From Bacteroidales bacterium (GTDB lineage: Bacteria > Bacteroidota > Bacteroidia > Bacteroidales > Muribaculaceae): 10,447 nucleotides of DNA. The notes below the pieces were generated by a model, which did not search any database, had not been told where the DNA came from, and saw only the letters and a program-made list of their open reading frames with translations. This document shows, in pieces, positions 1-6,490 of this stretch. Position 1 is the first letter of the stretch; every line of letters starts with the position of its first letter. The translations under genes and the position numbers were made by a program. The stretch is taken from the NCBI GenBank assembly GCA_004554255.1, contig SFNC01000067.1:1-10447 (forward strand), read 5' to 3'.

Positions 1-2
1 AT

Positions 3-53
3 CACAGTGCCACCGAAAATGTTACATTTAGCGGCAATGTAGGTGCAAAATAA
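3..53 (+). CDS. C-terminal end of an unidentified gene (partial)
   Basis: Reading from base 3, seventeen codons run to a TAA at 51-53 and give HSATENVTFSGNVGAK before the stop. The codon use (AGC GGC AAT GTA GGT GCA) matches the real genes of the window, and the sequence becomes AT-rich straight after the stop, as expected at a gene end. The alternating polar and hydrophobic residues suggest a terminal beta strand. Too little is present to name a family. The gene would run rightward and converge on the leftward ABC permease gene, whose stop is 182 nt away. This is an inference from 17 codons; a chance open stretch cannot be excluded. Confidence 0.45.
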   Translation, partial: HSATENVTFSGNVGAK

Positions 54-61
54 ACATATTT

Positions 62-87
62 TTGCGAAACAATAAGCATTTTCGCGA
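62..87. other. Small stem-loop after the partial gene
   Basis: GCGAAA (64-69) pairs with TTTCGC (80-85) around a 10-nt loop, and can be extended by a T-G wobble and a T-A pair. It lies 8 nt beyond the stop codon of the partial gene at the left edge, so it could mark its transcript end. There is no T-run directly after it on the plus strand; the first is at 100-105. It is therefore at best a weak terminator candidate. Confidence 0.25.
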
Positions 88-132
88 CGGAAAGTTCTAT
101 TTTTAACAATCATTAACATTTTTACGGCAACA

Positions 133-185
133 TGCCCTTAGACCCCGTTCCCCAATATTTGTTAACGCTGGGGTCTAAATGGGCA
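133..185. terminator. Strong stem-loop between convergent genes, possible bidirectional terminator
   Basis: TTAGACCCC (138-146) pairs perfectly with GGGGTCTAA (170-178). After a 2-nt bulge (179-180) the stem continues with TGCCC (133-137) against GGGCA (181-185), giving 14 base pairs and a 23-nt loop. It lies in the gap between the rightward partial gene (stop at 53) and the leftward permease (stop at 235), where a bidirectional terminator would be expected. Neither strand has a clear U-tract after the stem, so rho-independent termination is an inference; transcript-end protection is an alternative. The left arm and loop belong to a sequence repeated after pdxA. Confidence 0.45.
140..165 (+). 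repeat. 26-bp direct repeat, copy 1
   Basis: These 26 bases, beginning AGACCCCGTTCCCC and ending AATATTTGTTAA, recur exactly and in the same orientation at 10322-10347. Both copies are preceded by CCCTT (here directly, in copy 2 with two extra bases) and followed by [C/A]GC[T/A]GGGG, so the related unit is about 40 nt. Here the unit lies in a strong stem-loop: its AGACCCC is stem and the rest is loop. An exact 26-mer occurring twice in 10 kb of non-coding DNA is not expected by chance and suggests an interspersed repeat family. Confidence 0.75.
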
Positions 186-234
186 CACTGCCGTCAAAGG
201 TATCCTTGCGAAAGGGTTAAGGAATGTGTTCTTA

Positions 235-1437
235 TCAGAAATTTCGCCGCACAAGCCGGCGTATTGTGAGCAGATTGGCCAATGTCACCACTATCATTAT
301 AGCGAATCCGGTGGCTACTGCCGGCCATGGCGAGCCGTTTACTATGCCGATGTCGGCGAGGCGGGGAGCCCACCACACGGCAGCTATCTCCATGATAATA
401 AAGGATATAACCAGCACACATACGTTTACTGCGATAACGAGGGTGTAGTACGGACGCGCCGCCTGCGACGGCGAGTATCCCAACAGCATCAGGTCGTGGA
501 GCTTCTGCCGGTTCTTCTGCAGCAGCAGGAATATGCTGAGCATCAGTATAAAGAAGGCGAGCACCGAGATTATCGCTCCGATGGCGATAACTATGGCTGT
601 AACCAGCGTCAGGAAGTAGTTGGCGCGGGAGTTGTCGGCCTTGTCGCCGGCAATCTCGTAGCCGTATTTGCGCATAAACTTGTTTATCGCGGGGTCTCCG
701 GGGGTGTTTACCTCCACGATAAGCCGCGACGGGTCGGGGCGATTGGCGGGATCGGAGAATCTCGCGTTAGCCCATTCCATGAACTGCTCGGGCACAGCGA
801 GAGTGTTCAGCCGCGACGAGAAGCCGACAATACGTCCCGGCAGCGACATCTTTTGGCCGTTGCCGCTGAGCGTGACGGTCAGCGGCACGCGTGCCATGAC
901 AGTCTCGGACAGCTGCGGCATATTCCGCGAGGCGGCAAAGCCGAAGTTGTAAAGCGTGAGATAGTCCTTGCTCATGATAATGGGCACCTCGGGGGTGTCG
1001 GGGTTGAATTTCCAGTCTTCGGGGCTTATATCCAGGAAGTTATCGGGGATGCTCTCGAAGAACATGTAGGTGGACATTCCGCGTCCGCCCAGCTCCACGG
1101 ACATATACACATTAAAGTCGGCAGCGGTGAAGGCGCCCACATTGCGCACCCACGGCTGGTCCTCAATGCGGCTTACCTCACGGGGCGAGAAGGTGGTCTC
1201 GCCCCCCATGCCGATGGTCTTGAGGGCCGACACCTGCTTTGAAATCACCAGGTAGTCCTTGCGTACAAAAGAATCGTCGCTCTCGAAAGCCGAGCGTACA
1301 TCGCCGTAAAAGCGTACGGCACTGAGTACTATGGCCAGTCCGATAAGGTTTGCCAGCGCATATCCGGCAATCTGTCCCGCCGAGATGTTCTTGCGCAACA
1401 GACGCCACAATAGGTTTCCTGTTTTCTTTGTGCTCAT
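235..1437 (-). CDS. ABC transporter permease, FtsX/MacB type
   Basis: This 400-residue inner-membrane protein has the layout of the FtsX/MacB permease superfamily: a short cytoplasmic N-terminus rich in basic residues, TM1 at about 21-43, a soluble domain of about 230 residues (44-275) expected in the periplasm, then three clustered helices at about 276-307, 331-356 and 373-392. The basic stretch between TM2 and TM3 (QKNRQKLHDLMLLGYSPSQ, about 307-325) matches the place where these permeases contact their ATPase. Such transporters do not move small solutes across the inner membrane; they usually act on lipoproteins, export factors or cell-wall enzymes. Its ATG overlaps the stop of the ATPase gene (ATGA, 4 nt), which implies translational coupling. 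The substrate cannot be told from sequence. I am sure of the superfamily and unsure of the role. Confidence 0.85.
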   Translation of the reverse strand: MSTKKTGNLLWRLLRKNISAGQIAGYALANLIGLAIVLSAVRFYGDVRSAFESDDSFVRKDYLVISKQVSALKTIGMGGETTFSPREVSRIEDQPWVRNVGAFTAADFNVYMSVELGGRGMSTYMFFESIPDNFLDISPEDWKFNPDTPEVPIIMSKDYLTLYNFGFAASRNMPQLSETVMARVPLTVTLSGNGQKMSLPGRIVGFSSRLNTLAVPEQFMEWANARFSDPANRPDPSRLIVEVNTPGDPAINKFMRKYGYEIAGDKADNSRANYFLTLVTAIVIAIGAIISVLAFFILMLSIFLLLQKNRQKLHDLMLLGYSPSQAARPYYTLVIAVNVCVLVISFIIMEIAAVWWAPRLADIGIVNGSPWPAVATGFAIMIVVTLANLLTIRRLVRRNF

Positions 1438-2099
1438 AGATGTATTGTTTGGGGAGAGTCAAGGCGCAGGTGGTTGCCCACGGATGTGGCGATAATCGCG
1501 GCATCGTGGCGGGCGGCGACCTCGCTTACGAGCTGAGCCACAATGCCGTTGTTGCGCGTATCCAGGTGGCTTACCGGCTCGTCCAGGATGATAAAATCGA
1601 AAGGCTGACACAGGGCGCGCACAATAGCCACGCGCTGCTGCTGGCCTATGGAGAGAAGGCCGGCGCGCTGGTCGGCCTTATGGTCTATCTCCACGCGTGC
1701 CAGCAGGTCCATTATCTCGCGTTGGGTGTAATGGTCTGTAAGCCTGTTTTTTATCAATATATTCTCCATAGCCGTAAGCTCGGGGAACAGGCGCATTTCC
1801 TGCGGGAGCAGCGAGATATGGCGGCGGCGCACCTCGCACCAGTCGCGCACGGACAGTTTGCTGATATCCGTGTCATTGAAGCGGATAGTGCCGTGATAAT
1901 CGTGCCGCGAGCCGTAAATAAACGAGCACAGCGAGGACTTGCCCGTGCCGGACTCGGCGATTATCAGGTACTGCCCGGGGCGACGGATGTCCAACCGGCG
2001 CATCCAGACCTCGCTGTTGCACACCGGCTCGTCATTTTCCGCGCCGAGAAAAACCGCCGGGAGGGCGGTTTCAAGGGTTATTGTGTTGATTCTTTCCAT
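1434..2099 (-). CDS. ABC transporter ATP-binding protein with atypical motifs
   Basis: This is a 221-residue nucleotide-binding domain of the LolD/MacB/FtsE size class and the natural partner of the overlapping permease. Visible motifs in order: Walker A AESGTGKSS (48-56), Q-loop glutamine Q100 in SLLPQE, ABC signature LSIGQQQR (149-156), Walker B FIILDEP (169-175, with D173 and catalytic E174) and D-loop SHLD (177-180). Two positions are unusual. The first glycine of Walker A is alanine, and the H-loop, normally a histidine after a hydrophobic strand (as in VTHD), reads IIATSVG, putting serine 206 at the histidine position. The signature has SIGQ instead of SGGQ. The catalytic glutamate is intact, so reduced rather than absent ATP hydrolysis is the cautious reading. 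The N-terminus up to about residue 40 is divergent. The gene lies 86 nt after the lipoprotein gene of the same operon. Confidence 0.88.
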   Translation of the reverse strand: MERINTITLETALPAVFLGAENDEPVCNSEVWMRRLDIRRPGQYLIIAESGTGKSSLCSFIYGSRHDYHGTIRFNDTDISKLSVRDWCEVRRRHISLLPQEMRLFPELTAMENILIKNRLTDHYTQREIMDLLARVEIDHKADQRAGLLSIGQQQRVAIVRALCQPFDFIILDEPVSHLDTRNNGIVAQLVSEVAARHDAAIIATSVGNHLRLDSPQTIHL

Positions 2100-2116
2100 C
2101 AGGAGAGTATATTTGG

Positions 2117-2153
2117 GGAGGGTGTCGAAAACCGTAGTTTATCAACACCCTCC
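2117..2153 (-). other. Intercistronic stem-loop just before the ABC ATPase gene
   Basis: On the leftward transcript GGAGGGTGT (2153-2145) pairs perfectly with ACACCCTCC (2125-2117), nine base pairs. The 19-nt loop can form an inner helix, with GAT/AAAC (from 2143) pairing imperfectly with GTTTTC (to 2127). The stem ends 17 nt upstream of the ATPase ATG, and no U-tract follows (the sequence continues CCAAATATA). It is therefore not a standard terminator. It may reduce ABC expression relative to the upstream lipoprotein, stabilise the lipoprotein mRNA end, or modulate initiation at the ATPase start. The structure is plain in the sequence; the function is inferred. Confidence 0.5.
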
Positions 2154-2185
2154 GCGAGTTTCATGTCGGCATGGATGCCGGTTTC

Positions 2186-3742
2186 TCAGAGGTTGCTGCC
2201 AATCAGTTTGATGATGGCTTCCAGGAAGTTATCCTCGGTGTCGGTGAGGGTGATGGTGGCTTTTACCGACGAGGCGGTGCCCACTACGTTACCCTGTGCG
2301 CCGAAGGGCGAGTTGATGGCGCCCAGCAGCTTGCCGCCCTTGCGGCAGTCGAAGGCCATGGCCGAGATACCGTCCTTGAGCAGTTCGGCCTTTACAGGCG
2401 AGCCCTTGCCCTGAACATTGGCGTTGCAGACAACCAGATTCTTGCCGTCGACCTTCAGATAGAACGGGATTTCAATCTCGCGGATACCCTCGTACTCGTA
2501 GGTATCGTAGTTGAAGGTAGCATCGGAATAGTCCTTCTTCACAGCCTTGATTACCAGCGCTTTGCCGGCATTGTGTCCGCCCACGCGCAGGTCTTCCATA
2601 GCGGCTACATCGGCGAGCATGTCCAGAGCCTTGCCGGCCGAAGCGTTGTCCTTATAGGAAACGGCGGCAGTGAAGTTCCAGCCGGAGACATCGTCCCAGC
2701 TGTTGATATCCGACGAGGTGGGACCGGCCATGAACACAGCCGAGCCCTGAAGGTTGCCGATGAGTGTGCTGAACATCTGCTGCTGTTCGGCAGGCATCTC
2801 GGGCAGATTTTTCTTGATGAGGTCAACCATGGTTTTGGTGTCGCCTACAGCGGCCACGAAAACATCGTCCGAGTTGCCGTATTTGAGCAAGTCAGTGTTG
2901 ATTTTGCCGCCTTCGTAAACCTTGAGGTCATTGCCGTCCTGGTCGTAAATATTGATTTCGGCCGAAGCAGTCTTGCCTTCAATGTCGAAATAGCCGGTCA
3001 TTACGCTGTTCATCAGCTTTTTAAGGCTCTTTTCGGCATCCGGGAACTGTGCGCGCAGAGCACGGAGCTCATAGCTTTCGTTCTCCATGAATTTCTTTAT
3101 GAACTTGGCATTGACAAGCACATTTACGATATGTTCAGCTGCGAGTTTTTCTGCTTTCCATCCGGCCAGGGGATTCTCCTTGGCGGCCTGCTCCCAGCTC
3201 TCTATGGCGCTGATGGCGCGGGAAGCCTTGAGGGGCTCGCCACCTTTGATGACAAACATACCCATCTTGTCTTTCAGGACAATAGCGGCCTTGTCGTCGC
3301 CCACGGTTATATAACCGTCCTGGTCGCGCATGTCAAAGTCTGCGTCCACCTGGTCCATAAATGCTTTGGCGAATTCCTTCTCGTCGGTTACGCCCCATAC
3401 AAAGATTGCATCAGGCTGATCGCCCTTCATCTTCATGGCAAGCATACCGTTCGACCAGTCTATGCCTTTGAAGCTGAGAAATTCATCAATTTTATCGCTT
3501 GCGCGGCCGCCGAGGGTGGAGATTATGTCCTCCAGCGCGCTGCTGGGCTTTACCGCGCCATTCTCTACCGTGCTGCCGGTAGCCTCAATGAAGCGGTGAA
3601 CATCACCGGTCAATACGATGTCTACATTGTCGGAAACAAAACGCTCCACTTTGCCGCCGGCAGAGTCGGAACCGCCGCATGAGCAGACAGCTATGACTGC
3701 GGTCATGGCCAGCATCCATACGAAACTCTTTAAAATTTTCAT
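2186..3742 (-). CDS. DUF4836-like lipoprotein
   Basis: This is a 518-residue exported protein. It starts with MKILK and a hydrophobic stretch (about 6-20) ending in VCSCGG; Cys22 is the best lipidation site because serine is at -1, with Cys20 as an alternative. The acceptor cysteine is followed by a flexible GSDSAGG segment and then the mature domain (FVSDNVDIVLTGDVHRFIE). Length, lipobox and this opening resemble the DUF4836 family of Bacteroidales lipoproteins, whose function is unknown. The mature part is acidic and lysine-rich, without an enzyme motif I recognise. It is the first gene of the operon with the ABC ATPase and permease, so it may be a client or partner of that transporter, but this is inference. 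The start is the first ATG after the promoter motif at 3807-3838, leaving a leader of roughly 60 nt. Family assignment is from memory of sequence style and moderately sure. Confidence 0.72.
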   Translation of the reverse strand: MKILKSFVWMLAMTAVIAVCSCGGSDSAGGKVERFVSDNVDIVLTGDVHRFIEATGSTVENGAVKPSSALEDIISTLGGRASDKIDEFLSFKGIDWSNGMLAMKMKGDQPDAIFVWGVTDEKEFAKAFMDQVDADFDMRDQDGYITVGDDKAAIVLKDKMGMFVIKGGEPLKASRAISAIESWEQAAKENPLAGWKAEKLAAEHIVNVLVNAKFIKKFMENESYELRALRAQFPDAEKSLKKLMNSVMTGYFDIEGKTASAEINIYDQDGNDLKVYEGGKINTDLLKYGNSDDVFVAAVGDTKTMVDLIKKNLPEMPAEQQQMFSTLIGNLQGSAVFMAGPTSSDINSWDDVSGWNFTAAVSYKDNASAGKALDMLADVAAMEDLRVGGHNAGKALVIKAVKKDYSDATFNYDTYEYEGIREIEIPFYLKVDGKNLVVCNANVQGKGSPVKAELLKDGISAMAFDCRKGGKLLGAINSPFGAQGNVVGTASSVKATITLTDTEDNFLEAIIKLIGSNL

Positions 3743-3802
3743 GATGATATAAGGGGATAATTAGTGATTGATTAACAGTTTAAGTGTGTCGTGTCGCAAT
3801 TT

Positions 3803-3834
3803 TTTGCAAAGATAACACAAAAATCGTAACTTTG
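3803..3834 (+). promoter_or_regulatory. Bacteroides-type promoter for the aminotransferase gene
   Basis: TAACTTTG at 3827-3834 matches the Bacteroidota -7 consensus TAnnTTTG exactly, and TTTG at 3803-3806 is a good -33 element 20 nt upstream, within the known spacing. The start of transcription would fall near 3840, giving a leader of about 35 nt to the ATG at 3875. The leader is A-rich with no Shine-Dalgarno sequence, as usual in this phylum. The site shares almost all its bases with the opposite promoter for the lipoprotein operon. Confidence 0.75.
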
Positions 3835-3838
3835 CAAA
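3807..3838 (-). promoter_or_regulatory. Bacteroides-type promoter for the lipoprotein/ABC operon
   Basis: On the minus strand TATCTTTG (3814-3807) matches TAnnTTTG, and TTTG (3838-3835) is the -33 element, again 20 nt away. The expected start is near 3801, giving a leader of about 60 nt to the ATG at 3742. Every base of its -33 and of the TTTG part of its -7 lies in one of the two TTTGCAAA palindromes (3803-3810 and 3831-3838) that also carry the rightward promoter elements. Confidence 0.72.
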
Positions 3839-3874
3839 ATAATATATTTTAAAGAAACAAAATAACACTAAGAT

Positions 3875-5083
3875 ATGGAACAGAATTCATCTTGCCTTTC
3901 GGCACGCATACAGTCGCTGGCGGTATCTGCCACGCTGGCAATGTCGCAAAAGAGCCAGGAGCTTAAGGCTCAGGGCATTGACGTTATCAACCTCAGCGTC
4001 GGCGAACCGGACTTCAACACTCCCGACCACATAAAAGACGCCGCGAAAAAGGCTATAGATGAGAATTTTACGTTCTATAGCCCCGTGCCCGGATACATGT
4101 CTCTGCGCCGCGCCATCGCCGACAAGCTGTCGCGCGAGAACGGCCTGGCTTTCGCTCCCGAGCAGATTGTGGTGGGCAACGGCGCCAAGCAGGCAATCTG
4201 CAATGTGGTGCTGGCTGTGGTAAATCCCGGCGACGAGGTTGTGATTCCCGTCCCCGCATGGGTAAGCTACGTGGAGATGGTGAAACTCGCTGAGGGCAAA
4301 GCCGTTACCGTTTCGGCCGGCATAGAATCCGACTTCAAGATTACTCCCGCGCAGTTAGAGGCGGCCATCACCGACAAGACACGCGCGATAATCCTTTGCT
4401 CGCCTTCCAACCCCACCGGCAGCGTATATTCCAAGACAGAGCTACAGGCTCTGGTAGACGTCCTGGCGCGTCACCCCCGCGTGATTGTTATCGCCGACGA
4501 GATTTACGAACACATAAACTTCACGGGCTCGTTCACCTCGCTGGGCAGCTTCCCCGAAATCGCCAACCGCGTAGTGATAATAAACGGTGTATCAAAGGCT
4601 TACGCCATGACCGGCTGGCGCATAGGCTACTGCGCCGCGCCCCTCTGGCTGGCAAAAGGCGTTACCAAACTCCAGGGCCAGTACACCTCCGGAGCGTCAT
4701 CCATAGCCCAGAAGGCCGCCGAGGCCGCATATAACGGACCGCAGGATTGCATCGCCCGGATGCGCGATGCCTTCGAGCGCCGCCGCGACCTGGTTGTGGA
4801 GCTTGCCTCCGCCATCCCCGGCCTGAAGGTAAACCGCCCCGAAGGCGCTTTCTATCTCCTCCCCGAGGTTACCGCATATTACGGCAAGAAAACGCCCGAC
4901 GGCAAGGTTATAGAGACCTCGGGAGACCTGGCGATGTTCCTGCTCCAGGACGCTCACGTGGCAATGGTGGACGGCGCAGCTTTCTGCGCGCCCGGGTACA
5001 TCAGGCTCAGCTATGCCACCTCCGACGATAATATCCGCGAGGCTATGCGTCGCGTGGCCGAGTCCCTCGCAAAACTCAAATAA
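3875..5083 (+). CDS. aspC: PLP-dependent aminotransferase, aspartate aminotransferase type (class I)
   Basis: This is a 402-residue cytosolic fold-type I aminotransferase, the usual length for the bacterial aspartate aminotransferase group represented by the Thermus enzyme. Key sites: LSVGEPDFNTP (40-50), the phosphate-cup region VGNGAKQA (100-107), W129 stacking on the cofactor (VPAWVSY), N179 in SPSNPTG, D208 and Y211 in ADEIYEH, the Schiff-base lysine K241 in NGVSKAYAMTGWRIGY with R249 for the PLP phosphate, and R377 in GYIRLSYA for the substrate carboxylate. It would transfer the amino group between aspartate (or related amino acids) and 2-oxoglutarate; exact specificity cannot be read, so the symbol is provisional. 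It is transcribed from the 3803-3834 promoter. The 106-nt gap to tyrS leaves open whether they share a transcript. Confidence 0.9.
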   Translation: MEQNSSCLSARIQSLAVSATLAMSQKSQELKAQGIDVINLSVGEPDFNTPDHIKDAAKKAIDENFTFYSPVPGYMSLRRAIADKLSRENGLAFAPEQIVVGNGAKQAICNVVLAVVNPGDEVVIPVPAWVSYVEMVKLAEGKAVTVSAGIESDFKITPAQLEAAITDKTRAIILCSPSNPTGSVYSKTELQALVDVLARHPRVIVIADEIYEHINFTGSFTSLGSFPEIANRVVIINGVSKAYAMTGWRIGYCAAPLWLAKGVTKLQGQYTSGASSIAQKAAEAAYNGPQDCIARMRDAFERRRDLVVELASAIPGLKVNRPEGAFYLLPEVTAYYGKKTPDGKVIETSGDLAMFLLQDAHVAMVDGAAFCAPGYIRLSYATSDDNIREAMRRVAESLAKLK

Positions 5084-5189
5084 ACAGCTTATATACACGT
5101 AGTTGCTTGAGCCGACAGGCATTTTTTCCGGCCGGACCAAAAAAACTACATTTTTATCGATAAACTTTTTTACAACCACCCTTCATAAA
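5084..5189 (+). promoter_or_regulatory. Gap before tyrS with a weak promoter candidate
   Basis: This 106-nt gap changes from mixed to very AT-rich. TACATTTT at 5147-5154 is one base from the -7 consensus TAnnTTTG; the T-run at 5122-5127 sits at the -33 distance but is not TTTG. The transcript would start near 5160, about 30 nt before the tyrS ATG. CCGGCCGG at 5128-5135 is self-complementary but too short to be a terminator for the aminotransferase gene. I see no T-box leader. Support for a separate tyrS promoter is weak. Confidence 0.25.
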
Positions 5190-6485
5190 ATGGACTTTAT
5201 TCAAGAACTGCAATGGCGCGGCATGATCCACCAGATGATGCCTGGCGTTGAAGATCAACTTAAAAAAGAAATGACAACGGCATACCTGGGTATTGACCCC
5301 ACTGCCGACTCTCTGCACATAGGACACCTCGTGGGCGTGATGATGCTCAAGCATCTGCAGCGCGCCGGACACCGCCCCATCGCTTTGGTGGGCGGAGCAA
5401 CCGGAATGATTGGCGACCCCTCCATGAAAAGCCAGGAGCGCAAACTCATTGACGAACAGACTCTGCGCCACAACCAGGAGGCTATCAAAAAACAGCTGGC
5501 AAAGTTCCTGGACTTTGACAGCGATGCGCCCAATGCAGCACTGATGGTGAACAACTACGACTGGATGAAGGACTTCTCCTTCCTCGGTTTTATCCGCGAC
5601 ATCGGCAAGCACATCACCGTTAACTACATGATGGCCAAGGACTCCGTGAAAAAACGCCTCTCCGGCGAGAGCCGCGAGGGCATGTCCTTCACCGAATTCT
5701 CGTACCAGCTGCTTCAGGGTTACGACTTCCTGCACCTGTTCACCGAAAACAACTGCCGCGTGCAGCTCGGCGGCTCGGACCAGTGGGGCAACATGACCAC
5801 CGGCACCGAACTTATCCGCCGTATCACCGGCGAAGAAGGTGCTTACGCCATCACCTGCCCGCTGATTACCAAGGCCGACGGTGGTAAATTCGGCAAAACA
5901 GAGAGCGGAAACGTATGGCTGGACGCAAGATACACCTCGCCTTACAAATTCTACCAGTTCTGGCTGAACGTCAGCGACGCCGACGCCGAAAAATACATCA
6001 AGATTTTCACAGAGCTCACCCGCGAGGAAGTGGCTGAATTGGTTGCCGCACAGCAGGCCGACCCCTCTCAGCGCCCCCTGCAGAAACGCCTCGCCAAGGA
6101 GATTACCACCATGGTGCACTCTGCCGCAGACTATGAGGCTGCCGTAGAGGCTTCGCAGATTCTTTTCTCGAACAAAGCCAAGGACACCCTCCACAAAATC
6201 GACGAGGACACTCTGCTCGCCGTATTCGAGGGCGTACCCCAGTTCGAGGTCAGCAGAGCCGACATCGAAGAGGGCATTAAACTTGCCGACCTCCTTGTGG
6301 ACAAGGCGCCCGTTTGGCCCAGCAAGGCCGAACTTCGCAAACTGGCTCAGCAGGGCGGTTTCTCCATCAACAAGGAAAAAGTTGCCGATGTATATGCTCC
6401 GGCGTCAACAGATATGCTGCTGAACAACAAGTACATTCTGGTACAGAAAGGCAAAAAGAACTACTTCCTGCTGATTGTAAAATAA
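5190..6485 (+). CDS. tyrS: Tyrosine--tRNA ligase
   Basis: TyrS activates tyrosine with ATP and attaches it to tRNA-Tyr in the cytosol. The 431-residue protein has the class I synthetase HIGH motif at 43-46 (SLHIGHL), the tyrosine-pocket segment YQLLQGYDF (172-180), GGSDQWGN (194-201), and the KMSKS-loop variant KFGKT (233-237), the form normal for TyrS. A C-terminal S4-like RNA-binding domain occupies about 365-425 (DLLVDKAPVWPSKAELRKL onward). The ATG at 5190 was chosen over a TTG at 5103 in the same frame because family similarity begins near MDFIQELQWRG, the upstream stretch is AT-rich and intergenic in character, and the length then fits the family. Rightward neighbour rlmN starts 5 nt after its stop, so the two are cotranscribed. 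Confidence 0.97.
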   Translation: MDFIQELQWRGMIHQMMPGVEDQLKKEMTTAYLGIDPTADSLHIGHLVGVMMLKHLQRAGHRPIALVGGATGMIGDPSMKSQERKLIDEQTLRHNQEAIKKQLAKFLDFDSDAPNAALMVNNYDWMKDFSFLGFIRDIGKHITVNYMMAKDSVKKRLSGESREGMSFTEFSYQLLQGYDFLHLFTENNCRVQLGGSDQWGNMTTGTELIRRITGEEGAYAITCPLITKADGGKFGKTESGNVWLDARYTSPYKFYQFWLNVSDADAEKYIKIFTELTREEVAELVAAQQADPSQRPLQKRLAKEITTMVHSAADYEAAVEASQILFSNKAKDTLHKIDEDTLLAVFEGVPQFEVSRADIEEGIKLADLLVDKAPVWPSKAELRKLAQQGGFSINKEKVADVYAPASTDMLLNNKYILVQKGKKNYFLLIVK

Positions 6486-6490
6486 TCGTT

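Noticed and set aside
57..64. TATTTTTG, an exact match to the -7 promoter consensus on the plus strand
   Set aside because: There is no TTG or TTTG at the -33 distance, and transcription would run into a convergent gene with no rightward gene to serve. Likely chance in AT-rich DNA.
226..1242. Long open frame on the plus strand across the permease gene
   Set aside because: It is antisense to a well-supported permease gene, is rich in His, Arg and Gly with no recognisable motif, and reflects the codon bias of the real gene.
2168..2179. Palindrome GGCATGGATGCC just after the lipoprotein stop
   Set aside because: Only five pairs with a 2-nt gap and no T-run, too short to claim as a terminator.
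2171..3682. 503-codon open frame on the plus strand across the lipoprotein gene
   Set aside because: Antisense shadow. The minus-strand frame has a start codon, a signal peptide with lipobox and a good promoter; the plus-strand frame has none of these.
5128..5135. CCGGCCGG palindrome between the aminotransferase gene and tyrS
   Set aside because: An 8-bp palindrome without a loop or following T-run. No terminator or operator claim is supported.
5103..5189. In-frame upstream extension of tyrS from a TTG
   Set aside because: The stretch is AT-rich, not conserved in character, and would lengthen TyrS beyond the usual size. The ATG at 5190 fits the family N-terminus.
5154..6194. 346-codon open frame on the minus strand across tyrS
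   Set aside because: Antisense shadow of tyrS, which has all synthetase motifs. The composition is Val/His/Gly-rich without domain signatures.
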